Part shown: piece by piece, positions 1 through 8,806 of the stretch
Numbering within the stretch: position 1 is the first letter of the stretch
Layout of the letters: every line of letters begins with the position of its first letter
Assembly (NCBI RefSeq): GCF_002583555.1
Contig: NZ_BEGX01000052.1
Span: 1-64,000, forward strand
Direction: 5' to 3'
DNA: 64,000 bases
From: Pseudonocardia sp. N23
Lineage (GTDB): Bacteria; Actinomycetota; Actinomycetes; Mycobacteriales; Pseudonocardiaceae
Made by a program: the position numbers and the translations under genes
The notes under the pieces: model-generated
Databases searched by the model: none
Seen by the model: only the letters and a program-made list of their open reading frames with translations
What the model was told of the DNA's origin: nothing

Positions 1-192
1 CGGGCCTGGTGACCGTTCCCCGTGGGGCCCGTTCTGTCCGGCGTCTCGCTGACAGGAAGAAAGTTACGCCCCCCTCCCGAGGGGCGTCAAATCGCCCCCC
101 TCTTACAGGGGCTGACCTGCGGAAACAAGCATTTTTGGGTTACCAGCACGTGACGTGCCCGCGACGAACGGTCGATCGCCCCGGGCCGGCCG

Positions 193-2376
193 TCAGCGTG
201 GACCCGTCGCACCTTGGTCGTCCTGACCTGCAATGACATCCGTCCGCGAGGTCCCGGTGCGTGCGTCGGACGGCTCGGAGCGCTGACGTTCGTCGCTCAC
301 AGTGACGGCCGCCACCTTGGCGAAATCATCGTCCTCCGCGGTGGGCGTAGGGGTTCCCGTCGCCAGGCGGTTCAGCATCGCGTTGTACGCCTTCAGGTCC
401 GCGTCGTCGTCCGCATCCGCACGGCGATCATCGCGCCGGGCCGACCGTTCGTCGTGGCGTGACCACTGGACGAGCAGCACGATGATGACCAGTAGCAGGG
501 GGATTTCGCCGGAAGCCCAGGTCAGGCCACCGCCGAGCTGCTGGTCGCGCATCAGGTCGGGCACCCACGGCAGGCCCAGGCCCCGGTAGAACGTCCCGCC
601 GATGATCTCGTTCGAGCTCATCAGCGCGACGCCGAAGAACGCGTGGAACGGCACCGACGCGAAGACCACCCCCAGCCGGGCGACCGGTGGCAACCGGCGT
701 GGTGCCGGGTCCACCCCGATGAGAGGCCAGAAGAACAGCCAGCCCACCAGCAGGAAGTGGGCGTTCATGGCCAGGTGCGCCCAGTGCTGGTTGAGCGATG
801 CCTCGAACAGGTTCGAGAAGTACAGGGCGTAGTAGCTCCCGACGAACAGCGGCAGCGTGATCAGCGGATGCGTCAGCCAGCGCGCCACCGGGGAGTGGAC
901 GGCGGCGAGGATCCACTCGCGGGGCCCGTCGGGACGGTCACGACCTGCAGGAGGCAAGGCGCGCAACGCGAGCGTGACGGGCGCCCCGAGCACCAGCAGG
1001 ATCGGCGCGAGCATCGACAGCATCATGTGCTGACCCATGTGCACGCTGAACATCGACGGCGCGTAGCGGCCCACGCCCGAGCTGGTGGCCAGCAGCAGCA
1101 CCGCACACCCGCAGAACCAGGCGATGGAGCGGCCGACCGGCCACGCGTCGCCCCGCCGTCGCAACTTCCTGATCCCGACCACGTACAGGGCCACCATCAG
1201 CAGCGCCAGCGAGCCGTAGATCAGGCTGAAGCGCCAGTCGAGGAGCAGGCGTACGAGGGTCGGCGGACCGTCGAGGTCGTACCCGATGACGGCCTCGGTG
1301 ATGCTCGGCGGCGCGGCCCCGGTGTCGGGCGGGGCGCTGCGCCCCAACGCGACCGCGAGGCCGATCGTCCCCAGCATCAACAGGATCTCGACGCCGCCCA
1401 GCGCGACGAGGGCCTTCGTGCGGCCGACGGCGGCAGCGGCGACGGTTCGCCTGCGGTGCAACGCACCCAGGACGCCGAGCAGGATCAGTGCCACCGTCTT
1501 CGCGACGACGAGCGCGCCGTACTCCGACGTGAACAGAGCCGACAACGGCACCCGCACGAGGGCGTTGACCACTCCTGTGACGGCCAGGACCACCCAGCAG
1601 ACGAGCGCCAGCGCCGAGAAGCGGGGCACGGCCGTCGACAAGGCGGTGGCGCGGTCGCGGTTGGCCCGGCTGCTCGCGAGGACCAGTACTGCGGCGAGCC
1701 CACCGACCCACAACGACGCGCCCAGGATGTGCAGGACCAGGCTGTCGGTGGCGACGTCGTGCGATCCGCCCGCCGCCGAGTGCCCGGTGAGCGACACCGG
1801 CAGCGGGCCGGCCATTGCGAGGCCGAACGCCACGACCGTCCAGCCCCAGCTCAGCACCAGCCGCGTCGCGACGAGCACCACCAGCGCGAACACGGCCGTC
1901 AGCGACCAGGCGGACGCCGCGGAGATCTTGGGGACCAGGTCGACGAGCAGCCCGGGACTCAGGACGTCGGACACCGGCCGGCCCATGGTGTCGGCGACGT
2001 TGAGCGGCACCAGGAGCACCGCGCAGACGAACCACGCTGACGCCGTCCACGAGGCGACCCGGACGGCGCGGTAGCCGGACACGTCGAGATAGCCGCCCTT
2101 CTGGGGCGGCACGAAGAACGCGGCGAGCAGCAGGAAGCCGATCGTCAGCACCATCGCGACCTCGGAGAGCGACCGAACGGCCGGCAACGCGACCGTCGTC
2201 AGCTCCCCGGGGTCGGGCAGACCCAGCAGGATCGCGGGGCGGGCGCCCGTGAGCACGGTCAGTCCTGCGGCGACGAGCATCGCGATGCCCGCCCCGAGCC
2301 CGATGAGACCGGCGGCCCCGGACGATGACGTCCCGGCCTTCCGTGTCGCGGGGGGCCCGGCGGTCGTCTGCGCCAT
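193..2376 (-). CDS. CopD-CtaG fusion membrane protein (copper handling / cytochrome oxidase assembly)
   Basis: Polytopic membrane protein of about 727 aa. The first half (about residues 15-350) has the many hydrophobic segments of the CopD copper-resistance family. The second half (about 375-640) matches the CtaG/caa3 oxidase assembly family, with histidines in segments such as SVHMGQHMML and NQHWAHLAMNAHFLL. The acidic, Asp/Arg-rich tail is probably cytosolic. In actinobacteria such fusions are linked to copper delivery for respiratory oxidases; that role is family knowledge. The start at 2376 (MAQTTAGPP) was chosen because the longer frame adds only a Pro/Arg/Ser-rich stretch. It lies 34 bases downstream of the phosphatase gene on the same strand and may be cotranscribed. 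The 192 bases beyond its stop, to the window edge, contain no gene I can support. Confidence 0.88.
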   Translation of the reverse strand: MAQTTAGPPATRKAGTSSSGAAGLIGLGAGIAMLVAAGLTVLTGARPAILLGLPDPGELTTVALPAVRSLSEVAMVLTIGFLLLAAFFVPPQKGGYLDVSGYRAVRVASWTASAWFVCAVLLVPLNVADTMGRPVSDVLSPGLLVDLVPKISAASAWSLTAVFALVVLVATRLVLSWGWTVVAFGLAMAGPLPVSLTGHSAAGGSHDVATDSLVLHILGASLWVGGLAAVLVLASSRANRDRATALSTAVPRFSALALVCWVVLAVTGVVNALVRVPLSALFTSEYGALVVAKTVALILLGVLGALHRRRTVAAAAVGRTKALVALGGVEILLMLGTIGLAVALGRSAPPDTGAAPPSITEAVIGYDLDGPPTLVRLLLDWRFSLIYGSLALLMVALYVVGIRKLRRRGDAWPVGRSIAWFCGCAVLLLATSSGVGRYAPSMFSVHMGQHMMLSMLAPILLVLGAPVTLALRALPPAGRDRPDGPREWILAAVHSPVARWLTHPLITLPLFVGSYYALYFSNLFEASLNQHWAHLAMNAHFLLVGWLFFWPLIGVDPAPRRLPPVARLGVVFASVPFHAFFGVALMSSNEIIGGTFYRGLGLPWVPDLMRDQQLGGGLTWASGEIPLLLVIIVLLVQWSRHDERSARRDDRRADADDDADLKAYNAMLNRLATGTPTPTAEDDDFAKVAAVTVSDERQRSEPSDARTGTSRTDVIAGQDDQGATGPR

Positions 2377-2410
2377 GACCTCCAGGCTAGGCCTCGTGGA
2401 GGAGGCGCTG

Positions 2411-3220
2411 TCAGACGGCTTCCGAGGCCTCCGCCGCGGCACCCACGAGGACGGTCTCGACGGCAGCGTCGTCGGCCGCTCCGTCCTCGGTCTCGACGGC
2501 GTCGGCGACGATGCAGGTGATGTTGTCCGGGCCGCCGCCCTCGTTGGCCAGCGCGATCACGGCACCCACGACGTCGGCGGGCGTCCGGTCGCCGGTCAGC
2601 AGCTCGTGCAGGGCCGCGTCGTCGAGGACCGCGGTGGCCCCGTCGGAGCACAGCAGGTAGCGGTCGCCGGGCACCGCGGCGTCCTCCCAGACCTCGGGGT
2701 CCGGGTCGTTGCCGGCCTGCAGCGCGCGGAGCAGGACCGACCGCCGCGGGTGCATCGCCGCCTCCTCGGGCGTGATGCGACCTTCGTCGACGAGCGCCTG
2801 CACCACCGTGTGGTCGTGGGTGATGCGGGTGAGCTCACCGTCGCGCAGCCGGTAGATGCGGGAGTCGCCGATGTGCAGGACGCCGAACCGGGCGTCGTCG
2901 AACAACAGCGCCACGACCGTCGTCCCCATGCCGCGAGAACCCGGGTCGCGGCGGGCGCCGGCGTCGAGCCGGTTCGCCGCGTCCTCGACGCCCTCGACGA
3001 GCGCGCCCGTCAGGTCCGCCCCGCTCAGGTCGTCGGGCAGCGCCTCGTCCATCGACGCGAACGCCGCCACGGTCAGGGAGCTCGCGAGCTCGCCGTGCGC
3101 GTGCCCACCCATGCCGTCGGCGACGACGAGCAGCCGTCTGCCCGCGAGTGCGGAGTCCTGGTTACCGGACCTCCGGCGGCCCACGTCGGAGCCGATCGCG
3201 AACCGCAGCGCCACTGGCAT
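2411..3220 (-). CDS. PP2C-family Ser/Thr protein phosphatase
   Basis: Soluble metal-dependent phosphatase of 269 aa, the usual size of a bacterial PP2C catalytic domain. The motifs appear in family order: GNQDSA near the N terminus, VADGMGGHAHGE (metal-binding Asp), GTTVVALLF, IGDSRIYRLRDGELTRIT, LLCSDGATAVLDD, and GPDNITCIVAD near the C terminus. It lacks the transmembrane and extracellular parts of mycobacterial PstP, so it is a stand-alone cytosolic phosphatase. Its substrates are unknown, and no Ser/Thr kinase lies beside it. It is divergent from the methylase at 3287; both promoters must sit in the 66 bases between them. Confidence 0.93.
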   Translation of the reverse strand: MPVALRFAIGSDVGRRRSGNQDSALAGRRLLVVADGMGGHAHGELASSLTVAAFASMDEALPDDLSGADLTGALVEGVEDAANRLDAGARRDPGSRGMGTTVVALLFDDARFGVLHIGDSRIYRLRDGELTRITHDHTVVQALVDEGRITPEEAAMHPRRSVLLRALQAGNDPDPEVWEDAAVPGDRYLLCSDGATAVLDDAALHELLTGDRTPADVVGAVIALANEGGGPDNITCIVADAVETEDGAADDAAVETVLVGAAAEASEAV

Positions 3221-3286
3221 GGCGCGAAGTATGGGGGCTGTGTAACCGCTTCACAACTCACGGCGTGGCGAATTATCGTTGCGCGC

Positions 3287-5029
3287 GTGAGCGAGGCCGC
3301 CACCGTGAGCGCGGGAGACATCGCCCGGTTGGGTGGCGTCAGCAGGGCCGCGGTCTCCAACTGGCGACGACGTCACGCCGACTTCCCGCGCCCCGTCGAC
3401 GGAACCCCCGCCAGCCCCCGCTACGACCTCGCTGACGTCGAAGAATGGTTGCGGCGCAACGGTAAGGCCACCGAGACGCCGGCGCTGGAGCGAATGTGGC
3501 AACGCATGCGCGCCGAGGGTGGCGAGCTCGGGCTGGGCCACGTCGTCGCCCGCGCGGGCGCCCTGCTCGTGTGGTTGCGCGACGGTGACGACGAGCCCCT
3601 GCTTCCCGGCGTCGCCGAGCGCGCGGATGCCTCGTTCGTGGAGCTCACCGAGCACGTCGCCCACTCGTACGGGTACGCCGAGGCGTTCGAGCTGCTGCAC
3701 GCCCGCTACATCGCGACCGACTCCCGACGTCTGCGGCCCACCCCACCCGACGTCGCCACCCGGATGCTCGACCTCGCCGGTCCCGCCGAGCTCCTCCTCG
3801 ATCCCGCCTGCGGAACCGGCGGGCTCCTCGTCGCCTCCGGCGCGCCACGCGTCGCCGGGATGGACCGCGCCCCCGACCGCGCGCTCGTCGCCGCGGCCCG
3901 GCTCCGGCTCCACCGCCGCGACGCGACGCTGACCGGCGGGGACGCCTTCGACGACGAGTTCGTCGTCGCCGACGCCGTCGTCTGCGACCCGCCGTTCGGC
4001 GAACGTCTCGACGCCGACGGCCCCTGGCCCCACGGCACTCCCCCGCGCGGCGAACCCGAGCTCGCCTGGGTCCAGCGCTGCCTGCGGGCGGTACGGCCGG
4101 GTGGCCGCGTCGTCGTCCGGATGCCGGCGGCGGCCGCGTCGCGACGCGGGGGCCGACACGTCCGCGCCTCCCTGCTCCGGGGAGGCGAGCTGTGCGGCGT
4201 CGTCGGCACCGGGCCCGACACCGACCTGTGGATCCTGCGACGCCACGCCCCCGGCGACGCCCACCCGTCGACACTGTTCCTCTCCGCGGGCGACGTCGCC
4301 GGGCATCGCGTGCTCGTCGAGGACCTGCTGGACGACGCCGTCGACGTCGGGCCCCGCCACCCCGGACGGCTCGACCCCGACGGCTACCCCGCCCGGGCCC
4401 GCGTCCTCGGCGAGCTGCGGCTCCGGCCACCCGACCTGCACACCGCCACCCGCTCACTGCCGTCGGTCTCCCTGTCGGCGCTCGACCGCGACGGCGCCGT
4501 CCGGTACCTCCGGGCGACCTCGGGGCCGCGCCCGCTCACCACCCTCACCGCCGACGACGTCCACCGTCGCCGCCCCGCCTCCGGCCCCGTGGGCAGGCCC
4601 CGGTGCGTGCGCGTCGAGCCGGGAGACGTCGTCGTCACCGATGGTGGGGCATGGGCCGTCGACTCCCCCGCCGCGCTGGAGGCAGGACTCGTCGCCTACC
4701 GGCCCGACCCCGAGCGTGTCGACGCCGACCTCCTCGCCGGAGTCCTCGCGACCGTCGCCGGCGGCCGCGCTGCACACCGCCGGGCCGTGCTCCCCGACGT
4801 CCCGATCGACGAGCAACGACCCCTCGGCGACGCCCTGCGCCGCCTCGCCGAGACCCGCTCCGACCTGCTCGGTGCCACCGACGACGCCGCCGCACTGACG
4901 GCCCGGGCCGTCGAGGGGCTGGTGTCGGGCCGGCTCACCCCGACGGGGGTACCGGTCGAGGCGCCGGGCTCGGCGGACCCAGCTACCCTTGCCCCGCGAC
5001 CCGGACGTTCAGGTCGTACGCCCTCGTAG
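3287..5029 (+). CDS. HTH-N6 DNA methylase (stand-alone adenine methyltransferase)
   Basis: About 580 aa from a GTG start (VSEAATVSAGD). An N-terminal helix-turn-helix (about residues 8-55, IARLGGVSRAAVSNWRRR) precedes an N6 adenine methylase domain. That domain carries the SAM motif DPACGTGGLL and the catalytic DPPF (CDPPFGERL). The C-terminal third resembles HsdM/HsdS-like extensions. No restriction subunit or specificity gene is adjacent, so it looks like an orphan of the actinobacterial type rather than a classical restriction-modification system; whether it methylates DNA is not shown. A GTG 18 bases further in is an alternative start. The stop TAG (5027-5029) lies inside the tRNA-Arg gene, so the two overlap by ten bases. 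Confidence 0.85.
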   Translation: MSEAATVSAGDIARLGGVSRAAVSNWRRRHADFPRPVDGTPASPRYDLADVEEWLRRNGKATETPALERMWQRMRAEGGELGLGHVVARAGALLVWLRDGDDEPLLPGVAERADASFVELTEHVAHSYGYAEAFELLHARYIATDSRRLRPTPPDVATRMLDLAGPAELLLDPACGTGGLLVASGAPRVAGMDRAPDRALVAAARLRLHRRDATLTGGDAFDDEFVVADAVVCDPPFGERLDADGPWPHGTPPRGEPELAWVQRCLRAVRPGGRVVVRMPAAAASRRGGRHVRASLLRGGELCGVVGTGPDTDLWILRRHAPGDAHPSTLFLSAGDVAGHRVLVEDLLDDAVDVGPRHPGRLDPDGYPARARVLGELRLRPPDLHTATRSLPSVSLSALDRDGAVRYLRATSGPRPLTTLTADDVHRRRPASGPVGRPRCVRVEPGDVVVTDGGAWAVDSPAALEAGLVAYRPDPERVDADLLAGVLATVAGGRAAHRRAVLPDVPIDEQRPLGDALRRLAETRSDLLGATDDAAALTARAVEGLVSGRLTPTGVPVEAPGSADPATLAPRPGRSGRTPS

Positions 5030-5093
5030 CTCAGCTGGACAGAGCAAGAGCCTTCTAATCTCTGGGTCGCAGGTTCGAATCCTGCCGGGGGCA
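5020..5093 (+). tRNA. tRNA-Arg (anticodon UCU)
   Basis: A 74-base cloverleaf. The acceptor GCCCTCG pairs with CGGGGGC (one G-U), the D stem is GCTC/GAGC, the anticodon loop is CTTCTAA with anticodon TCT, and the T arm is GCAGG-TTCGAAT-CCTGC. The discriminator base is A and no CCA is encoded. The innermost anticodon-stem pair (C31/T39) is mismatched, which is mildly unusual. The first ten bases overlap the 3' end of the methylase gene. No direct repeat of the tRNA 3' end or integrase is seen nearby, so there is no sign that this locus is occupied by an integrated element here. Confidence 0.93.
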
Positions 5094-5502
5094 CGAACAC
5101 CGTCTGACCAGGGAATATCAGCCGGGGTTGCACAGACCCCGGCCGGATACCCCGATGGAGCAGGGGAATCGCGACCCACACACGGCGGAGCCTCCCCGTC
5201 CCTCGGGTCCGGCCACCCGCGTTCCTGCGGGCCGTTGGTCCCGGGCCGGTGTGAAGCGGGACGCCCGTCTCCGGTGTGGGAGCTGTTCGGACGTCACGCT
5301 CCGAGCCCTGTGGGGGGGTGTGGGACCTACGGGGTTCAGCCGCACCTCCCGAGACCTGGTCTCAAGACTCGGCGTGTCGCCAGGTGGACCAGTGGCCCGC
5401 CCCTGGCTCCGCACCGCCACCCTGTGGGCCCGGCCCGACGGACCGCGAGGTCTGTCAGAGAGACTGAGGGCCAGTGCCCGCCCTCTCGACCTGGAGTCTT
5501 TG
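5094..5502 (+). other. Gene-free region / putative leader of the cold-shock gene
   Basis: About 400 bases between tRNA-Arg and the cold-shock gene. Besides the hairpin at 5122-5142 I see no gene; the open frame running in from 5128 lacks coding character until the ATG at 5503. Cold-shock mRNAs often have long structured leaders, so this may be transcribed, but that is inference. Confidence 0.4.
5122..5142 (+). terminator. Hairpin downstream of tRNA-Arg
   Basis: Perfect 7-bp stem CCGGGGT/ACCCCGG with a 7-base loop, 29 bases after the tRNA. There is no T-run, as is common in high-GC actinobacteria. It probably ends or processes the tRNA transcript. Confidence 0.5.
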
Positions 5503-6450
5503 ATGCCGCAGGGGACCGTCCGTTGGTTCGACGCCGACCGGGGTTTCGGCTTCCTCGCGCCCGAGGACGGCTCGCCGGATGTTTTCGTGCACGCCTCCGA
5601 GATCGTCGGGGACGGCGGCGCGAAAGTGCTCCGCGAGGGTCAGGCCGTCGTGTTCGAGGTCGGTGAGAACGACCGCGGGCCCCAGGCACTGCGCGTTCGC
5701 GTCACCGCCGATGCGGCCACCGGCAGCGCCGTGGGCCTGCTCGGCACCGTCAACTGGTACGAGCCGGGCAAGGGGTACGGCTTCGCCTCGCCGGACGGCG
5801 GCGGCGCCGACGTCTTCGTGCACAGCTCCGCCATCGTGACCGGCGGCGTGGTCACCGAGGGGCAGCGAGTGGCCTTCCTGATCGTCGAAGGCGAGCGCGG
5901 CCCGCAGGCCGGGCACGTGATCCCGCTGGGAGCGGGGGCGGACCAACCCGCTGCGGCCGGCACCGCTGACGGTGCCGACGGCACGGTGGCCTGGTACGAC
6001 GAGGACAAGGGCTTCGGCTTCATCAACCCCGACTCCGGCGACGGCGACGTCTTCGTTCACGCCCGGGCCCTGGCGGAGGGGCTGACGTGGCTCACGGAGG
6101 GCGACCGCGTCGCCTACGAGGTGGCTGGCGGAGACAAGGGCCCACAGGCCCGCGACGTGCACCTGGTCCGGGGCGCCGAGCCCCAGGCGGCGCCGCAGCG
6201 TCCGGCACCTGCCGCGGCCGCAGGGCCGGCGGCGCGGGACGTGCCCGTACGAGGCGGCGAGGGCGTCGTCGCGCGCTACGACGAGGACCGCGGCTTCGGC
6301 TTCATCACCCCGGACGCAGGCGGCGACGATCTCTTCGCCCACGTGTCCGTGATCAAGGGGTCGGAGCCGCTGCAGAAGGGTGACCGGGTCCGGTACGCGG
6401 TGCGTCAGAGCGACCGGGGCCCACAGGCAGACCGCATCGAGCGCCTCTGA
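5503..6450 (+). CDS. Four-tandem cold-shock-domain protein
   Basis: 315 aa made almost entirely of four cold-shock domains at about residues 3-67, 80-142, 159-222 and 253-315, joined by Ala/Pro/Gly-rich linkers. Each repeat keeps the first nucleic-acid motif (RGFGFL, KGYGFA, KGFGFI, RGFGFI) and a GPQA segment near its end. The second motif is VFVHAS, VFVHSS, VFVHAR or LFAHVS, so all four lack the usual aromatic residue after VFVH. Ordinary bacterial Csp proteins have one domain of about 67 aa; a four-domain array is rare. The expected activity is binding of single-stranded RNA or DNA, perhaps over a longer footprint. The start is the ATG directly before PQGTVRWFD. Confidence 0.92.
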   Translation: MPQGTVRWFDADRGFGFLAPEDGSPDVFVHASEIVGDGGAKVLREGQAVVFEVGENDRGPQALRVRVTADAATGSAVGLLGTVNWYEPGKGYGFASPDGGGADVFVHSSAIVTGGVVTEGQRVAFLIVEGERGPQAGHVIPLGAGADQPAAAGTADGADGTVAWYDEDKGFGFINPDSGDGDVFVHARALAEGLTWLTEGDRVAYEVAGGDKGPQARDVHLVRGAEPQAAPQRPAPAAAAGPAARDVPVRGGEGVVARYDEDRGFGFITPDAGGDDLFAHVSVIKGSEPLQKGDRVRYAVRQSDRGPQADRIERL

Positions 6451-6790
6451 CGAGGCGGCCCCACCGATGGCTGATCACGTCCCGACGAGAGTGCTCGTTC
6501 ATCCCCGTCGATGGTGCCGTCAGCAACGCGGCTGCAGCCTCCTCCAGGAGATCGATCTCCCTCGTGGTGACGGGACCCGTGCCGACCCGGCGGTCTGCTC
6601 CGTGCTCAGGCACTCACCAGTCACCCCACCCGACGACACAGAGCCACCGATGTATCCCGAACGAGTGAATGAATGCGTTGGACCTGGTCAGGGCTCGATC
6701 CTCATGAGCCGGCGGACGTTGATCACGGTGTAGGCCGGCATGAGTAGCGCAAACAGTTCGGCGCCGGCGACGAGGGGGATCGGTTCCGGG
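6451..6790. other. Gene-poor gap with a possible gene remnant
   Basis: No intact gene is supported. On the minus strand, a frame ending at 6688 reads IPLVAGAELFALLMPAYTV followed by INVRRLMRIEP and a stop. It looks like the hydrophobic C-terminal end of a membrane protein, but it has no beginning before running into the response regulator gene in another frame. This may be a decayed gene; the family cannot be named. Confidence 0.3.
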
Positions 6791-7231
6791 TCAGCTCGGA
6801 CAGGGTGCGCCGGCTGCGAAGACGCAGACGAAGAGCCGGTCGATCTGCCGGACGGCGTCGGCGACCTGGGCGAAGTCGACCGGCTTGGTGATGTAGGCCT
6901 GTGCGCGGAGGCGGATGCTCCGGACGATGTCGGCCTCGACGCGCGACGAGGTCAGGATGACGACGGGGATGTCGCGCAGCTCGGGGTCGGACCTCATGTC
7001 GTCGAGCACGTCCCGGCCGTCCCGGCCCGGGAGGTTCAGGTCGAGCAGGACCAGGTCCGGTCGTGGTGCGTCCTGGTAGGGCGGCATCCGGCGGAGCCGG
7101 GCCAAGGCCTCGGTGCCGGTCGTCGCGACGTCGAGCCGGTTGCGGAGGTCCTCGGCGAACGCCTCACGGGTGATCATGACGTCGCCGGGGTCGTCCTCGA
7201 CGAGAAGGACGTTGACCGGACGAAGTCTCAT
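6791..7231 (-). CDS. Single-domain response regulator (Rcp1-like)
   Basis: 146-aa receiver domain with no output domain. The acidic pocket is in VLLVEDDPGDV, the phospho-accepting Asp in DLVLLDLNLPGRDG, the conserved Thr/Ser in VVILTSS, and the Lys in AYITKPVDF. The long beta4-alpha4 style and the PGRDG turn resemble the Rcp1/CheY-like regulators paired with phytochrome or hybrid kinases. No histidine kinase is nearby, so it is an orphan here. The start is the ATG at 7231 (MRLRPVNVLL); upstream codons lack coding character. Confidence 0.9.
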   Translation of the reverse strand: MRLRPVNVLLVEDDPGDVMITREAFAEDLRNRLDVATTGTEALARLRRMPPYQDAPRPDLVLLDLNLPGRDGRDVLDDMRSDPELRDIPVVILTSSRVEADIVRSIRLRAQAYITKPVDFAQVADAVRQIDRLFVCVFAAGAPCPS

Positions 7232-7519
7232 CGCGACCAACCTCCGTGTCCCGGCCGTCTCCGACGCGCACCGGCGCACAGTGTGGCACGCGCCGAGCCG
7301 GCCGGTGAGTGCCGAACCACTCGGTGGTCTGCGGGCCGCCGGGCGGGGCCGCGGTGGCGTCGGCCCCGCCCGCGCCCGGCACGCACGCAGCGGGTACAGC
7401 CGACCTCCGCCAGGCGGCCTGCCGCCACGTCGACCAGGGCGGCCGCCGCCCTGATCGCCCCGTGGCTCGACGAGCGGTTGCGACGGTGCAGGACCGGGCA
7501 TCGGGAACGCCCGGCACCG

Positions 7520-7780
7520 TCACCGGGGATCCTGACGGGACCGGGCGGGAACGACGGTCAGCGACGGGGTGCGCTGCAGCGCCGCACGGGCCAGCTCCAG
7601 CTCGTGGGCGACCTCGGCGGCGATCAGCTCTGCGTGCAGGGCGCTGATGTCGGGCTCGACGAGCAGGGCACGGTGGCGGGTCAGCAACGCCTCGAGGCCG
7701 TCGAGGAGCCGGGCGGCGATGTCGGCGCGGCAGCGGACGCGCCCCGAGGGGACGGACTGGGTCGGGACTGCAGAGGTCAT
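7520..7780 (-). CDS. Small hypothetical protein, Ala/Leu-rich helix
   Basis: 86 aa from the ATG at 7780 (MTSAVPTQSV). Residues about 18-68 form a likely amphipathic helical stretch rich in Ala, Leu, Glu and Arg; no cysteines, signal peptide or membrane segment. I do not recognise the family. It lies upstream of the orphan response regulator on the same strand, 288 bases away, so it might belong to the same regulatory unit, but nothing in the sequence proves this. The intervening 7232-7519 shows no gene. Confidence 0.45.
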   Translation of the reverse strand: MTSAVPTQSVPSGRVRCRADIAARLLDGLEALLTRHRALLVEPDISALHAELIAAEVAHELELARAALQRTPSLTVVPARSRQDPR

Positions 7781-8142
7781 GGCAGGGCTCCGTGGGCGGG
7801 AGGGTCGGTGACGGTCGTCTGCGCGACCCGCACGCACCGCACCCCGGCGGCAGCCGGGCGACGGTGTCAGCGGCGGGACGCGCGCGGCGTCATCGACAGA
7901 GCGCGGCCCCGGTCCTGCCGTAGTCGACGTGACGGCGGCGCGACCAGGCCTGCGGCGCCGGGCCCGGCGACGACGTGCTGTGCACCCGGCGTCCCTCGCC
8001 GACCCGTTCCGGGCTCATCGCATCCTCCATCGCACCCGGCGGGAGCACCCGCACCCGCGCGAGGCGGGGGGTTGCTGCGGCGTCGTCGAACCGGGTCTCT
8101 CAGCCGCTCTGGATGGTGCCGGCGAGGTGGTCCCCGTCGTGG
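7781..8142. other. Gene-free stretch
   Basis: No coding region can be supported. On the minus strand it follows the acyl-CoA dehydrogenase remnant and may hold unrecognisable parts of that dead gene. No repeats or clear signals were seen. Confidence 0.4.
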
Positions 8143-8436
8143 AACGACTGTAGGTTCCGGCACCCGCATCCTGTCAACACGGACAATCCGTCCCGCGATG
8201 TGGGATGTGCGGATGTGGGGCGTCCCGACGAGCAGGACCGCCAGCGAAGCCCGCGGGTCGGGGCCGTCGCCCGCCCGCGCGACGACCGCCATCAGGTCGG
8301 GCCCGGTGCCGTCCCATCCGGTGGCGTGCGAGACCCGCTGCTTGTGTCCGTCGACGATCCAGTGCCCGTCGCGGTGCCGGGCCGTCGTCCGCAGGCCGAC
8401 GTCGTCGCCGGGTTCGCCGAAGTTGGCCGCCGCAGT
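8143..8436 (-). pseudogene. Acyl-CoA dehydrogenase remnant (middle domain only)
   Basis: About 98 codons reading GEPGDDVGLRTTARHRDGHW then IVDGHKQRVSHATGWDG and DLMAVVARAGDGPD. This matches the FAD/substrate-binding middle domain of acyl-CoA dehydrogenases (compare the family pattern TEPxxGSDxxxLxTTAxxxGxxWxxNGxKxWI). The N-terminal helical domain and the whole C-terminal domain with the catalytic base are missing, and the key GSD is replaced by GDD. The frame continues on either side without recognisable sequence. It is a truncated, non-functional copy. Confidence 0.7.
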
Positions 8437-8806
8437 GAGACGGCGCACCGGCGACGCGGGTACCGCGGGGTGCGCGGCCATCCCGACCTCCTCGTTCGGC
8501 GGCCCCGGTCGGGCCCGGCACGAGGACTGCAAGCGGCAGGACGCGCCCGTCGCCGCCGTTGCGCGCACCGGCGCCCGCCAGATCGCGTACAGCGCGGGAC
8601 GCCGCGGGACGCTGGTGGGCCGCGCCGGCGGGGTGAGGGCCACACCTGCTGCCGTCGTGCACCAACCCACCGTCACCGGGCCGGTACCGCCAGCCTCACA
8701 GTCAGATCAGGAAGGCGGCGGCCCGCAACGAGGTCCAGGCGGTTGCGGTCGTCTGCCCGACATGGACGGACGCACCCTCGCACCTCGGATGGAGGAGGAG
8801 CTCGGG
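8437..8806. other. Gene-free stretch with the promoter region of the PLP enzyme gene
   Basis: No intact gene. The right end must contain the promoter and leader of the gene at 8807; a strong Shine-Dalgarno run GGAGGAGGAG lies at 8791-8800. The left end abuts the acyl-CoA dehydrogenase remnant. Confidence 0.4.

Noticed and set aside
643-2040. Long plus-strand open frame of about 465 codons
   Set aside because: It is antisense to the CopD-CtaG gene, is Arg/Gln/Pro/His-rich without family motifs, and arises from GC bias.
3287-5029. Type I restriction-modification system
   Set aside because: Only the methylase-type gene is present; no HsdR, HsdS, BREX or DISARM genes flank it.
5020-5093. tRNA-Arg as an attachment site of an integrated element
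   Set aside because: No integrase, no direct repeat of the tRNA 3' end and no mobile genes follow.
6740-8806. Extended upstream part of the frame leading into the PLP enzyme
   Set aside because: No coding character; passes antisense through the response regulator. The strong ribosome site fixes the start at 8807.
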